Of a stretch of DNA of 64,000 nt, positions 13,509 to 25,133 are shown piece after piece. This DNA comes from Leptodontidium sp. MPI-SDFR-AT-0119 (taxonomy: Eukaryota > Ascomycota > Leotiomycetes > Helotiales > Leptodontidiaceae): NCBI GenBank assembly GCA_020726505.1, contig JAHLEZ010000001.1, positions 3,348,001 to 3,412,000 on the forward strand, given 5' to 3'. The position numbers and the translations under genes were made by a program. The first letter of the stretch is position 1, and each line of letters opens with the position of its first letter. The notes beneath the pieces were generated by a model, which had not been told where the DNA came from, ran no database searches, and was given only the letters and a program-made list of their open reading frames with translations.

Positions 13509-14780
13509 CTGTAACAGCGCACGTATTTTAGAGTTGGATTTTCTTGGACAGGAAGGAGTTGGGCGCCTCGCGATACCCTTCAAAAATATTGCATTTACTG
13601 AGTGAGCCTCGGCCGCTTGCCATGACTTACTTGTACAGTAATCTAACTGGTACCTAGCCAAGTTTGCAGATAGACAGGGGCTTGCCGAATACGATGTCCC
13701 AAAATTCGGGTAGAGGGAACAAGTTCTTCCTCATGTACAGAGCACGGAGGTAATTTACATACATCTACTTTCAGTGCTAACCGTTCAGAGTGTGTTCTCC
13801 GGCTCAGCAAGCTAACCGTGGCCATGTGTACCGAGGCGGGCCCTAATCTACCCCGCTACCGTGGGGAAACCTTGTAGGCTGTGAGCAACAACGTTGGGAG
13901 ATTCTCGGGACGAACTGACTCGTGATAGGAACAACGAAGTCATTTCAGAAACTGATTTTTTTGTTGCTGCTGCTGGTTGATGAATGCGGGACTTGCGGGC
14001 TTCTCTTCTCGTTTAATTTTCTACGTTCAGTTCATCCTGGCGTGAAACTCAAGTGTGCTTTCACCCCAGCAGCATAGCGCAGGTTCTGTCTTTGTTTTGC
14101 TACTATTCTCCATTTCTCTTGAGTGCCATCTTGCAGTAATAGCAATGGGATAAAGGTTTCACATGAAAGCATTACTATTATTCAGAGTGGAATTTGTAAG
14201 ACGGAGCATCTGCTCTTGTGCTGTACACCGACTGTTTTGGTTCATCTTCCCGTTACCCCGCACTGGCTGGGCGTCAAGATTATATTCGATAACACTTCTT
14301 TCTGGGCCTTGTTTATAAATGGAAGCTCCTCCGTTCTAAATGCCAGTTTATCCTGGCACTCCTCGGCATTTGTTCCGCTTAGGATCGTGGAGGTGTGCTT
14401 ATGCCAAGCATGTCAGGAACACGAAGCTGGAATGGCGCATATTGGCTAAAGTCCCACCAATCACACTCGGTCTTGATCGCCGTGAAGTATGCAGCCTCGC
14501 CGGCCACAAAGATGTCGATCATCTATACCATGTGCCATCTCTCGAGTGCAGAGCGGAGCGCCGGACTTTGAACCTGATAAATTATAACATTGATCAGGTG
14601 GCTTCAGTTCAAGATTTGACCGAGGAGCCACATGAAAAGAAGAGAGTTCACTATGTAGAGATGGGTCGGAGATCGAGCCTTGTATGTATTTATACGATGC
14701 TCCGATGCCACCTTGGAAGAATGGTAGATCTGTAGGTCGCAGTGGTGTCCATTTGATCCGAGTTCAAGCCCACCTTCAAT
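13509..14780. other. Intergenic region between TEL1 and the carboxylesterase
   Basis: About 1.27 kb with no convincing complete gene. It contains TEL1 3' sequence and, at the right end, the esterase promoter; a TATTTATA-like box near 14690 lies about 90 bases before the esterase ATG. One short minus-strand frame (14379-14522) reads like protein and is listed separately. The plus-strand ORFs at 14123-14449 and 14340-14735 show no recognisable similarity and overlap that frame. Confidence 0.5.
14379..14522 (-). other. Short protein-like frame, possible exon or gene relic
   Basis: A 47-codon minus-strand frame starting MIDIFVAGEAAYFTA and containing an aromatic segment KTECDWWDFSQYAPF. The composition is protein-like rather than random, with clustered Trp, Tyr and Phe and balanced hydrophobic spacing. 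The frame is bounded by an in-frame TAG immediately upstream and a TAA downstream, and I see no companion exon. It could be a leftover exon of a deleted gene or a small peptide gene. I do not recognise the family. Confidence 0.2.
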
Positions 14781-16469
14781 ATGAAGCTTACTATCTTTCT
14801 TCTAGGCTTCTTGCCCGCGACTCTCGCTGCTCCTCCAGGAAAGCGCGCAGCAGCTCCAACTGTTGCCATCGCTTCTCCTTCTGCGACAATCATCGGCTCC
14901 TCTAGCACAACGGTTGAGACTTTTAATGGAATCCCGTTTGCTAAACCTCCAGTTGGGCCATTGCGCTTGAAGCCTCCACAATCACTTTCTGCTGCGCTCG
15001 GCACTGTCATCGCGACAGGAATCCCGAAGTCATGCCCTCAGATGTTCTTCAGTAACGACCTTACTTCAGTATTGCCTACTGCTGTTCTAGGTCTACTGCT
15101 GGAGACACCACTCTTCCAAACGGTAACCAACGCAGGAGAAGACTGCTTGACTGTTAATGTCCAACGTCCTGTTGGAACGACCGCTTCATCCAAGCTTCCA
15201 GTCCTTTTCTGGATCTTTGGTGGTGGATTCGAGCTTGGGTCAACTTTGATGTATGATGGTGCTTCCCTGGTGAAGGAATCAGTGGACAACGGGCAGCCGA
15301 TTATTTTTGTTGCTGTCAACTACCGAGTTGGAGGTTTTGGTTTCATGCCCGGGAAAGAGATTCTCGCAGATGGATCATCCAACTTGGGATTGCTCGATCA
15401 AAGACTTGGCCTCCAGTGGGTTGCTGATAATATTGCGGCTTTTGGTGGCGACCCAGCCAAAGTCACCATTTGGGGTGAATCGGCTGGTGCTATCTCAGTC
15501 TTGGATCAGATGGCTTTGTACGATGGAAACAATAAGTACAACGGCAAAGCCCTCTTTCGTGGAGCTATCATGAATTCAGGTAGTATTGTTCCGGCAGCAC
15601 CAGTCGACTGCCCGAAAGGCCAGGCTGTTTACGATAAAGTCGTCAAGACCGCTGGCTGTGGCTCAGCCGCTTCGTCATTGGATTGCCTACGAGGATTGGA
15701 TTACAGCAGTTTCCTGAACGCTGCAAACTCTGTTCCAGGGCTCCTCAGTTACTCCTCGGTCGCATTGAGTTATCTTCCTCGACCCGATGGAAAGGTCCTC
15801 ACCGATTCTCCAGATGTTTTAATTGCATCAGGGAAATATGCACCAGTACCGTTCATCATTGGGGACCAAGAAGACGAGGGGACAATCTTTGCTCTGTTCC
15901 AGAGCAACATCTCAACGACAGCTCAAATAGTCACCTACTTATCCACGTACTTCTTCCCAGATGCCTCGACGGCGCAACTCAATGGACTTCTTGCAACCTA
16001 TCCCGATGACTGGTCAGCTGGGTCTCCATTCGGAACACTCTTCCTTAATGCCATCTACCCGCAATACAAACGTCTTGCAGCTATCTTGGGAGACCTGACT
16101 TTTACGCTCACTCGTCGCACATTTCTCGCTACACACGCTTCTGTTTATCCGAATGTGCCATCGTGGTCCTATCTTGCTTCATACGACTACGGAACTCCTG
16201 TTCTAGGCACATTTCATGGCAGCGATATCCTTCAAGTGTTCTATGGTATCTTGCCCAACTACGCATCCAGATCCATTCGGTCGTACTACTTCAGTTTCGT
16301 ATACAACCTGGATCCGAATGTTGGGTCAACATACCGGGACTGGCCACAGTGGAGCTCAGGGAAGCAGCTGATGCAGTTTTATGCTACCGGTGCACTTTTG
16401 CTTGCGGATAATTTCAGGGCCTCCAGTTATAATTGGATTTTAGCCAATGCGGGAAGTCTGAGAATTTGA
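14781..16469 (+). CDS. Secreted type-B carboxylesterase/lipase
   Basis: Uninterrupted 562-residue alpha/beta-hydrolase of the type-B carboxylesterase/lipase family (Candida rugosa lipase and cholinesterase relatives), hydrolysing carboxylic esters outside the cell. Residues 1-16 form a signal peptide ([16 protein letters not shown]). The family N-terminal block [19 protein letters not shown] follows near residue 50. The nucleophile elbow is TIWGESAGA with Ser near residue 233, the acidic residue lies in EDEGTIFA near 365, and the His in GTFHGSD near 478, so the catalytic triad is complete. The oxyanion-hole region FGGGFELGS is also present. It converges on the downstream dehydrogenase. No intron is needed. 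Substrate cannot be read from sequence. Confidence 0.92.
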   Translation: MKLTIFLLGFLPATLAAPPGKRAAAPTVAIASPSATIIGSSSTTVETFNGIPFAKPPVGPLRLKPPQSLSAALGTVIATGIPKSCPQMFFSNDLTSVLPTAVLGLLLETPLFQTVTNAGEDCLTVNVQRPVGTTASSKLPVLFWIFGGGFELGSTLMYDGASLVKESVDNGQPIIFVAVNYRVGGFGFMPGKEILADGSSNLGLLDQRLGLQWVADNIAAFGGDPAKVTIWGESAGAISVLDQMALYDGNNKYNGKALFRGAIMNSGSIVPAAPVDCPKGQAVYDKVVKTAGCGSAASSLDCLRGLDYSSFLNAANSVPGLLSYSSVALSYLPRPDGKVLTDSPDVLIASGKYAPVPFIIGDQEDEGTIFALFQSNISTTAQIVTYLSTYFFPDASTAQLNGLLATYPDDWSAGSPFGTLFLNAIYPQYKRLAAILGDLTFTLTRRTFLATHASVYPNVPSWSYLASYDYGTPVLGTFHGSDILQVFYGILPNYASRSIRSYYFSFVYNLDPNVGSTYRDWPQWSSGKQLMQFYATGALLLADNFRASSYNWILANAGSLRI

Positions 16470-16686
16470 TTTGATTTGGGCCTGGGTTGGGCTGGAACAC
16501 AGGGATGGTGGAGTTACGGTTGAATTCTGGGTCATTTGGGGAGTTTTGGGATGGAATGATTTGCGGCAAAATAACGAATCTCTTTGAGCTTACATATAGC
16601 AAAAGCTTCTGATAACGAACTTGAAAGTGAGAAATGAGAAATGAATCCCATGCGTAACCTCACGCATGTGCTGCGAACACATAATG

Positions 16687-17733
16687 TCATGCCTCGGTCT
16701 TCCTGTCCAATCCCACCATTTCCATCGTAACCTCCCAGCATCTCTTTGCGTCTGCCTCATCATACGCATACAAAGCATGACCGGGGTCAAGAATTCCGAA
16801 CCCAGCCTTGACCGGATCACTCACACTGCATCGCTCCAGATACTTCCCGCCTTTGCCCTCCAAGTCTTTGCTCACAGCAGCCCAAACAGTAGTAGACGAG
16901 CCCTGTTCAACATTCTGCATGAATCTCAAAACTTTCTTCAGTCCCGTCTTGAGCGTTACAAAGACATCTTTGAAGTTGGGTCGTTGTAATCCAGTCGAGA
17001 TTCCGCCTGGGTCAACACTCCAAGCACGAAGACCGTTGGGCCCGTATCTTCTCTCGATTTCGTTGGTCATGTAGATGTTTGCCAATTTGCTTTGAGCGTA
17101 GGCGATACTTGGATTGTATCCTCGCTTCATCATATGGAGATCGTCGAAGTCCACACGCGCTTCACGATGGGCGGCGGATGAGAGGGCAACAACCCGAGAA
17201 TGGAAAGCAGGCGTCGAGGATGAGAGTAACATCGGCTTGAGAAGTTGAAAGAGAAGGAAGTGAGCGACATGATTCGTCCCAAGGTGAGTTTCAAAGCCGT
17301 CCTTAGTCTTTCCTTCAGGGGTCCCGCGAACCCCAGCGTTATTGATCAAGATGTTGAGAATCGTCGTCTTCTCCTGGAGTTCCTTCACACATATTCGCAC
17401 GCTTTCGAGAGACTCCAAGTCCAGGTGGAGAAGCTCGACAGAGCCTGGTTCTAAGATATCACCCAGTGCTTTCTTGCCCTTCTCCAAGTTCCGCACGGTC
17501 AGGAAGAGATTTGCGCCAGTGGTTTTCAGAGCGCGTGCTGTTTCTATTCCCAGACCGGATGAACATCCTGTAATGAGGATGACTTTATCTGGGAGCTTTC
17601 TGGTTAGGTTTTCGTCTTTGATGATTTGAAGTGCGGTGGGGCGGCTGTCTCCTGGTCCCTTTGGGGACTTGTGGGAGGCTGCGTATTTAGATTCCATAAG
17701 TGCGGCGTGTATGTTCTGGGTTGAGGAACACAT
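16687..17733 (-). CDS. Short-chain dehydrogenase/reductase (retinol dehydrogenase/WWOX-like)
   Basis: Single-exon 348-residue NAD(P)-dependent oxidoreductase of the classical short-chain dehydrogenase superfamily. The cofactor motif TGCSSGLG is at residues 55-62, NNAG at 131-134, a catalytic Ser in VVALSSAAH near 186, and the YAQSK active-site pair at Tyr212/Lys216; a PGG loop follows. The roughly 45 residues before the Rossmann fold lack a clear targeting signal, and a later Met (residue 13) could also start translation. The subgroup resembles fungal retinol-dehydrogenase-like or WW-domain-oxidoreductase-like proteins. Substrate is unknown. It is convergent with the carboxylesterase, and the neighbourhood does not form an obvious pathway. 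Confidence 0.9.
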   Translation of the reverse strand: MCSSTQNIHAALMESKYAASHKSPKGPGDSRPTALQIIKDENLTRKLPDKVILITGCSSGLGIETARALKTTGANLFLTVRNLEKGKKALGDILEPGSVELLHLDLESLESVRICVKELQEKTTILNILINNAGVRGTPEGKTKDGFETHLGTNHVAHFLLFQLLKPMLLSSSTPAFHSRVVALSSAAHREARVDFDDLHMMKRGYNPSIAYAQSKLANIYMTNEIERRYGPNGLRAWSVDPGGISTGLQRPNFKDVFVTLKTGLKKVLRFMQNVEQGSSTTVWAAVSKDLEGKGGKYLERCSVSDPVKAGFGILDPGHALYAYDEADAKRCWEVTMEMVGLDRKTEA

Positions 17734-18303
17734 GTAAGTCTATGGACCAGTTTCTGGGACTATGAGCTTACTTCCTCTTCTGATGAGAATCAAAGGACGC
17801 TTCGAAGTATGAGAGGGGGTAGATCAGACACTACTTTGTTTTCAAGAGAAAGCAAGGAGAGAACCTGCTGGAGGGCTTTTAATAGCCCGGAGACTGGATT
17901 CTGAATCATTTTTCGGCGGAACATTCTGACCGATCCAAGTTTTAAATCCCAATACATGTCAGATGTACGACAAAAATGACTGAAATGAAGGCAGAGCTAC
18001 AATCGACTCATTCATAGAAGTCCTTCTATTCGTCGATGTGTTTGCCAAGTCTACAGCTTCTCGGATAAATCAGGGAGGGCCTAACCGCATCTGGTGCCAT
18101 GCCACGAGATTTAGCGTTGCTCATGCAGCCTCCTGCACGCTGACATATATTCAGTGCTGCTATGAGAACGACGCATTGGATGTAGTCTCCCGCCCTCTGT
18201 CGTCCATGATTCGTAGTTGTGCATAAAAATATCTATGAATACCTGCCCTCGTCGAGTCTTCTTGGGTATATGAATAAGGAACGCAGTTGATAAGTTGTCA
18301 AAG
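17734..18303. other. Intergenic region between the dehydrogenase and the Zn2Cys6 regulator
   Basis: About 570 bases lie between two divergent genes and are expected to hold both promoters. Small ORFs on both strands show no recognisable similarity. I see no repeat or RNA gene. Confidence 0.4.
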
Positions 18304-19950
18304 ATGGTAGCAGTTCCTAGGAGCAAAGGCTGTTTAGTCTGCAGGAGGAGGAGTGTGAAAGTACGTCCAAAGCCTTCTGTATTTTTTTTTAATCAAGAAT
18401 TCGATTACTTGATACTTCCCATGTACTAACATCGGGATAGTGTGACGAAGTTCGACCAAGCTGCTCCCAGTGTAGAAGAGGTGGAAGGCAATGTTCTGGA
18501 TATGATTTGCCAATGACTTTCATTATCCAGCACCCAAGTTTAGATGGCCCGAAGAAGAAGACATCCAATATAGGAGAGGAAAGGCAAAGCAAACAACAGT
18601 CTGCTTCCGATGAAGAGATTTGGGACACTGGAGAAGTTAACCTTGCTTTAACTCTGCCTCAGCAACAGCTGACCAATCAGTCACAGATAAATCGCATCAT
18701 CCACTGTCCAGACCTCAATCGAGTCCAGCTGGTAAAATCATTCGTCAATAGCCTATTCCCATCAGAATACCTGGTCCCGCAGCTCTCCTTCTTTGCGGAT
18801 TGGTTGTGGCTGATACCGCAATACATGGCAAAGAACCAACTCCTGGATTACTCGGCACAATGTCTTGCTTTAGGATTCTTCGGACGGGAGACTGGGAATG
18901 CTGTTTTGGAACAAAGTAGCCGTGAAGCGTATTCGAAAGCACTGAGGTGCCTTTCCAGAGCAGTAGAGGATTCTGAGATCGGACTTTCGTCCGAGACTCT
19001 GTGTGCAACAATGCTGCTTAGCTTCTACGAGGTGAGTCAATACCATTATGAAACGTCAGATTGCCAGCAGTAATACTGTTTGTAGATATACATGCATACC
19101 GAGAGATTGTCGTGGGTGACACATGCTGGGGGTGCAGGTCGGTTGATGCAGATCCGCGGTGCATTTCGACACAAAAACGGATTTGACTACATCATGTTCC
19201 TCGGCTTTCGCGGAATCATTGTGAGTAGAGGACATCTAATGTACCGTATAAAAATTCTAAAAGTTCCAGATCGCCGAGGCTGTTGCGTCAGGAAAGCCTT
19301 GCTTCCTGGATTCGGAAGATTGGAGAGGTATTGTGGCTGGTTCCGAAAATTACCCTACGTCTTCTGAGACTTTTCGCTTTCACAACGAGTTCAGCAACCT
19401 CTTCGCCTCAATCCCTGCCATTGCAATTAAATTAAATAGCGCTACTCGGAGAAATTCTTCAATTTCTTCTCGTACCTCGGCAATTGTCGATGGGACTTCA
19501 CTTCGAGCCAGCCTTAGAACATGGCACTTGAAATTTACTTCTGCATTTCTTACTTGTGAGCTTTCTGCAGAAGCGGCTATTCTGGATAAAGACCATACAA
19601 TCGCTCTAAATCTCTCTAGTCCCGCGACAGTGTGGATGTCTGCATGGCTGTGTGCGTGTTATGCTTGCCTGATCATGCTCAACACCAGGATCAGTCAGCT
19701 AAGTGATGTTGACATTAGTGTTGAGAATTCTGAACTCATCGCCAAGCTTTGTATTGCCGTTGACCATTGCTCGCGAGTGGGTAATTCTGGTGGACAATGT
19801 TTGGCGTTTGCATTACCTGTTGCGCTGTCTCTTTGTAAGGATGAGTTGAACGGTTGGATTCAGGAGTCTTTGGCGAGTATTGGGGGACTACGAGGTGTTT
19901 CGGAGGCACAGATATGTATGCTGCGAAGTTTTGTTAAGGTTAAGCTTTGA
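18304..19950 (+). CDS. Zn2Cys6 fungal transcription factor
   Basis: Four exons (18304-18360, 18441-19031, 19086-19220, 19270-19950) give 487 residues. The first intron splits the DNA-binding domain: exon 1 supplies MVAVPRSKGCLVCRRRSVK and exon 2 continues with CDEVRPSCSQCRRGGRQC. Together they form the Cys6 binuclear cluster (C-x2-C-x6-C-x6-C-x2-C-x6-C) at the extreme N-terminus, as is normal for these regulators. The rest looks like the alpha-helical fungal-specific transcription factor region, probably the type common in N-terminal-cluster regulators (Fungal_trans_2), with segments such as SFYEIYMHTERLSWVTHAGG. Because the 5' exon is short, an automated call could miss the zinc cluster. Target genes are unknown; the divergent dehydrogenase is a candidate only by position. 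Confidence 0.88.
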
Positions 19951-20353
19951 TGAACAATATGTCATCTAAATCCGATTTAGTACAGATTAAACCATCGAAG
20001 TCATGTTTTGGTAGATGTGCTCAAGGGTCACCCGTTCATTCGTAAATTTAGTGAACTCTTGGAAACAACCACATCACTTAAAACGGGGGAAGCGAGATAT
20101 AGGTATCAAGAATTGGCGAGCTTCTACACAGCAGAGGAGAACTAGGAAACATCAAAAAGGGGAGTTTGACGATCTCAAAGTACGTCACCCAAGAACAGTG
20201 CAAGAGAATCTCTCTCGCCTCGCGGTCAACAAGCTGGGCAAAAGATTGGTTCTGCTGGGGTGAATAGTTCATTAAGAGTCTGCTCAGAATTTTCGATGAT
20301 AACCGAATATTCGCCCAAGGCAAAGATGAAATTATGTACAAATGTTTCACTTC
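19951..20353. other. Intergenic gap of about 400 bases
   Basis: This lies between the convergent ends of the transcription factor and the small minus-strand gene. The overlapping ORFs at 20015-20263 and 20078-20350 have no recognisable similarity. I see nothing else here. Confidence 0.4.
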
Positions 20354-21018
20354 CTAAACCAAGATAGTCCCAACTAAGAAAGCAGACAAGATCCTAGCAA
20401 ATGCTTCCCTGTCGGATTGGGAAGCTGTCTGCTTCACGTTGCAGATTTGATCCAACACAGCGATCGCAAAATCCTGGCAGTTGTTGTTGAAGAGATTATA
20501 AGTCGGCTTCTTTCGAATAACTTCATTCGCTGTAAATAAATTAGCAAATGACCGTCTTAAAAGTAAAATGAAAGATCTACGAACAAATGGCCGTAATCTC
20601 TGCATTTGTATGATCCGTCACACCCATTTCCCTCGTCGCAGTAATCATGCTCTGCTCGAACATCGTCCATTTTCTCGCTCGTAGAGTATTCCCCTTCCGT
20701 AGATTCTCACTCATGATATCGAAGAAGACGGCATCGCTGCCTTCGCCGACGCGGATGGACCAGTGTGCGAACTTCTCTGGACGGACCCATCCTTTCTTGA
20801 CACCGTCGACGAGGGCGAGACCTTCGACTGTGAAGTTGATACCGACGTATACGATATCTGTGGTGACGAGGGTGACTTTACGAGATTTCTTCTCGCCGCT
20901 GATGATTTGGCCCAAGGCTACGCCAGCTAGTAAGTCGTTAGTACTGGGTTCAAGAGACCAGCAATACAGAACTTGACAAACCTAGCAGCGCTGCGAGCCC
21001 GAATCCCAATTTAGACAT
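20354..21018 (-). CDS. Small membrane-anchored protein with His...Asn-Cys pattern (possible permuted NlpC/P60 fold)
   Basis: Three inferred exons (21018-20982, 20926-20585, 20529-20354) give 184 residues. Residues 5-21 are hydrophobic (KLGFGLAALLAGVALG), suggesting a signal anchor, and the last dozen residues are hydrophobic again. A conserved-looking FAHWSIRVG places His67 on a beta-strand, and TYNLFNNNCQDFA places Cys144 at the start of a helix. His on a strand followed by an NC-x-x-F motif is the order seen in circularly permuted papain-like folds (LRAT, PPPDE), so a thiol hydrolase or acyltransferase is possible. That is inference from two motifs. The second donor (GTTCGT) is weak but is the only one I found that restores the frame. 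Function unknown. Confidence 0.72.
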
Positions 21019-21807
21019 CGCAAGCAAGTTGTTGCCTTCAAAACCAACGAAAATAGGGAATGAGCGTTGTGGAAAGGAGGATGGAATATTTGAAAATTGG
21101 GGGATGTTCAGATCAAATGACAGCGAGGCTGTGGTAGAGTCATGGATGCCTGGCGAAAGCCACTTTTAGCTTGGAGGACAAAAGCCTACAGCAACAAAAG
21201 CCAATCGCTAAAATCCAGCTAGATAACTATGCTTGTCACTCAGCCTGCCAGGCTGACAGGTGTTGAGGTGCATGGCGAGGGCAGACCTGCGTTGCCAAGG
21301 AGACGGAAGGGAAGCTGGGCAGCCTGTCTAGGACGCCAACCTAAACTTCGAGACCTTGAATGACAAAATGAACTACCGAGGAGTGAAACTAGTACATTAG
21401 ACTTGGGATGTAGTTGAGGACAAATTTCATGCTAGAAAAGGTTCTGCTGGTATTATTTCGATTCCTGTGAAAGAAACAATGGCTAACATGTTTCCAGATT
21501 CTCAGCCTTAGACAAACGAATAGAATCAGGCCTCCAGCCACAACCCACACCTAGCAGAAGCAGCCTTACTAGAGGAGTCCAAATTAAATCTATCCGACAG
21601 CCGCCGTCCGGATGGCGTAGACGTTTGAAATATGTGCTGTCCTGTGTTGTGTTGTTCTGTTTGATTATTTAGTGAGACAGATGTGGAGATACAGCAGGAG
21701 GCACTGACTCATTTTCGACATTCCACATCTTATCCCTTGAGGCTGCCTGGAAGCCAACCATATAAGGTACATTAAATCTCCTCCCCCTTTTCTCTGAGAA
21801 CACACAC
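21019..21807. other. Intergenic region of about 790 bases
   Basis: Promoter side of the small minus-strand gene and 3' side of the membrane protein gene. No ORF of note, no tRNA-like fold and no repeat were recognised. Confidence 0.4.
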
Positions 21808-23946
21808 TCAACGGTAATATCGTCCCTTCACAAGCCGTCCGCCCATCCCCTCCCTGTCTTCGGCAATGGCGATATAACCAACATCTTTCTCGTAGTCAAT
21901 ATCCACGAGCTTTACCCTGAAGTCACCAAGCTTCCTTGTCCGATCGTAGCCATCTAGGGTACTTCCTGCCCTCGAATCCCGAATGTAGAGTGTATCTCTG
22001 AGGAGAGTGGAGCAACGACCCAAGATATCAGGTCCGCGGGTGCGGAGACTGAAGATCCCACCCATGATCGCAGCTCCAAGCATGGCGGTGCTGGAAAGGA
22101 AAAGTGCGAAAAGCCAGCTGAATTGGCAATTGATAATTCGATACCCTTCATACGAAACTTCGGCTTTTGTTTCAACGAAGTATTTGGCCAGATCGGGGCG
22201 TGGATCAAAATTGTTTCTAGCACTGAGTTTCACCGATTTTCCTCCAACGAAGCTTGAGGGGTTGTATGTACCATACCAGAATGTATGCAGCCGAACGGAG
22301 AACAACTCGGCAGGTGTGAATTTCTCGTTGGAATCATCGGTTGTCGATGTTTGATCTTCATGCCAGACGTTGAGAAACAATTCAACAGGAGATGAAGTAT
22401 TGGGCGACAAGTATGTCTCCGAATGATGAGCTAGGCCTGTTGTAAATTCGGAGAAGATTCGTTTTGCACCAAGGCTGGTCAAGTTGGAGCCGGGATTTTG
22501 TTTCTGCGAAGCTCGATATGCAGTGACATGGTAATAGTAATTGCAATGACAACAGACTCAACATATTTTGTTGTAATAGGGCACCAGGCAGTTACGTTGA
22601 GATATCGAGACCGGAAAATTAGTGTTTGCTGTTCGTAACTCCTAGTCGCATTGTCCAAGGATGCGGGGACTTCTGCGACAAAGGAGTACAGATACATCTC
22701 CCACCTATCAGACAATGAAGGCCCCTCAGTAGAGTAATCATTTGTACCAGAAAACGTACCGTTAGTCAAGTCTGAATTCGAAGCCTCTGTGTCATTGGAT
22801 ACCTCGTTGAAAATGGCGATATTGTCGTAGCAGTGGACTGACAGATACGATGTTTCCATTTGAAAAGTAGAAGCCTGAGTTCCATCATATGTCAAGAAGT
22901 CGCTGCGTATCGGAATGCCAGTAAAGGATGAGTATGTGAAGTTGTCCGTATTCATAATATTAAACCACCCAGTCAGATTTTGACTGACTGTACCAGGTCT
23001 GGCGATATCAGGTACTCTAGGATTACGAATGTATCGATGTCGTATAGCTCGGTTTCATATAGTTCCGATGTCATCGATACTGTCAAAGGCGCCAAGAACA
23101 AACTGTCAAGAAGAAAGTGGTAATACGGGTCGGGATTCGAGGTAGGATTTGCAGGAGGCGAATTTGTCGTGTTGAAATAGAAGAAGCCATCATTCCCATA
23201 ACCGTTGTATGCGTACTCCCTGGTGCTTAGGAGCTGAAGTGTAGACTGAATGCCGATTGGAGAAAGGCTCCATAGACACAGAAGGGTGAGGGCGAGAGTG
23301 TCAAGGCAGTGGACCCAGAACTGTGTCGCAACCGCGGAAGGTAAAGTTTGACTGCCCATCAGCTGCTCCAAAGATCTAAGCGAGATGCTCCGTTCCAATT
23401 TCCATGCTGCCAGCTGTCGCAGAGCGCGGCCGACGATCAACGAGAAGATAAAGGGAAATGCAGTTGCAAGCTGTGTTCTTGTCAGCCAGTTCGATCTGTG
23501 CCCAAGGTATATTGATGGCTTATGCACAGTAAGACCTTACCTTTCATCCGAGGTTAAAGAGTCGCTGATATGCTACTATTTCCACTTCCGTGAACATGTC
23601 TCCATGGTGATACCAAGCACAGGCACCATAAAAGAAAAAATGGAATTGGTAGAAGAGTCAAGAACACAGCAACAGAAATCTTTTGACAAAGACTGTGCTG
23701 CAGCTTGAGAGGTTTCTCGTCAGAGCGTACGCTGAATTGAACGCCATTTGTCGAAGGAACAAGTAATCCTGGCAGGGGTTTTCTTCCTATGGTTGCCCGC
23801 GCAGACGAACATTCCCCGCTGTCCAGTATATCTTGAGAACGATCAATCAAATTCGTGTATGATGAGGTAGCCTGGTCGAGATCCAACAAGTCTATTTTAT
23901 GAGGAGCTTGGATCGAATGCCGATTGCGTTTGCTAGGGAAGGGCAT
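21808..23946 (-). pseudogene. Fungal multi-pass membrane protein of unknown function, apparently frame-broken
   Basis: Minus-strand pieces read as one protein of a widespread uncharacterised fungal membrane family: an N-terminal cytoplasmic part, a first membrane span (VAVFLTLLPIPFFLLW), the family block FPFIFSLIVGRALRQLAAW then SLRSLEQLMGSQTLPSA, a second span, a large outer domain rich in N-glycosylation sites, and a last span (WLFALFLSSTAMLGAAIMG) before the tail. One clean intron is seen (GTAAGG...CACAG, near 23545-23495). At three points (about 23575, 23040 and 22560) the protein-like frame moves by one base with no convincing intron to explain it, each time as if one base were missing. 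The outer parts still read well, so decay must be recent, or the assembly has errors, or I missed short introns. Biochemical role is unknown for the family. Confidence 0.6.
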
Positions 23947-25133
23947 GGCAGAAAGTATTGATTGGAGATACGCGGTTGTGACTCGAGGCTGAGAACATCT
24001 GCAGTGAAGGTTGGGTGATCAGAAACCAGAGGAACAAGCTTCTGTGTATCTGCACATGTGCATCAGGAACCATCTGATGAAGTCCGCCTCACTCTGCGGC
24101 GTTCCGTGAAAAATAGGCAGTGCCGTCGAAAGTCTCGCCGGCCATGGCTTCAACGGCCAGCCGAGAGAAATCCCTAAGTGTCTGCATCTCATCTGAAAAC
24201 GTTGGGCTTCCAATTAAAGCCTGCATATGCGTGAAGCCAGAGATCAAAAGCCGATAATCGGATGTGTTCGTGAGACGGTGTTTTGATCTTGGCAACGGCT
24301 TCCTGCGAGTGATTCGCAAGCTTCGAGGCAGTAGCAACGGCCATGTGCAGACCATGTGTTGTACGACTTCAATGCATGAACGGCTTCGCCACCAGGTACG
24401 GTGATACGGAGTGAAAGGTGTTTAAATGGCACGAAGAGAGCGTACAGACACCTGCACTCTTTAGGGGAAGCTCGCCATCTCTCCGTGTTTTGTTTGCTCG
24501 ATTCTCGGGAGATGAAAGAGGATGGTAGAACGAAAGGTTTTGTACTATAGATAGGAGAAATGGCCATCGAGGTTCAGAACAGGAAGGATAGAACTGAACA
24601 AAAAGACTCTTGCTAGCGGTCTTCTTCTCACGTGATAACACATTCCCGGAATGCTCAAAGGGGCCATAAGAAACATAACAACCCCAGAAATGAAAGTTAA
24701 GAACTCAGGAAATGCTACAGTAACGTTAAATATAATAGCCAGACGCTAAAAACAGAGCAGGAAGAAATGTGGAATTGAAATCACGTGAAATTCAGGGAGG
24801 GGGCCACGAGCTGGAAAGCAGGCACTTGGGCTTCCCTAGGAGGATGTATTGCTCCTCAGGAACTCAGATACGGTCTCCTGAGCCAGTTCAGTTGACAAGC
24901 CTGCGCAGAACGATTGTAATCCCCGTGAGCCACTGGCGTCCTCGGGTTGAACCCGACGAAGCTAAGCACTTGCTCTCACCATCCTCTACCTATCTAGGTA
25001 GGTATATATATCTCCAAGACCAGCTTATCGCTTTGTCTCCTTCCGCAAAGACCGCCATATTCCACCTCGACATCGAGAAAGAGATGCCCATCATAAATCT
25101 CTTCCAGGGCTGAGAAGCATTGAAGTCGCCAGA
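23947..25133. other. Intergenic region with unrecognised minus-strand ORFs
   Basis: About 1.2 kb. Three overlapping minus-strand frames between 24019 and 24640 each show short protein-like stretches (for example LSAFDLWLHAYAGFNW near 24200), but none is long, they alternate frames and I recognise no family; a worn gene relic is possible. The right part should contain the promoter of the CofD-like gene. Confidence 0.3.

Noticed and set aside
23540..23620. A 41-base intron (GTATCA...AGTAG) to repair the membrane protein gene
   Set aside because: Shorter than any other intron in the window and it removes residues that look like conserved coding sequence.
24019..24640. Overlapping minus-strand ORFs as a gene
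   Set aside because: Three frames share the interval, none is long, no splice scheme joins them and no family is recognised.
24841..24990. Possible 5S rRNA or tRNA-like gene (segment with GGTTGAACCCGACGAAGC)
   Set aside because: No internal control region, cloverleaf or 5S core match could be built by eye.
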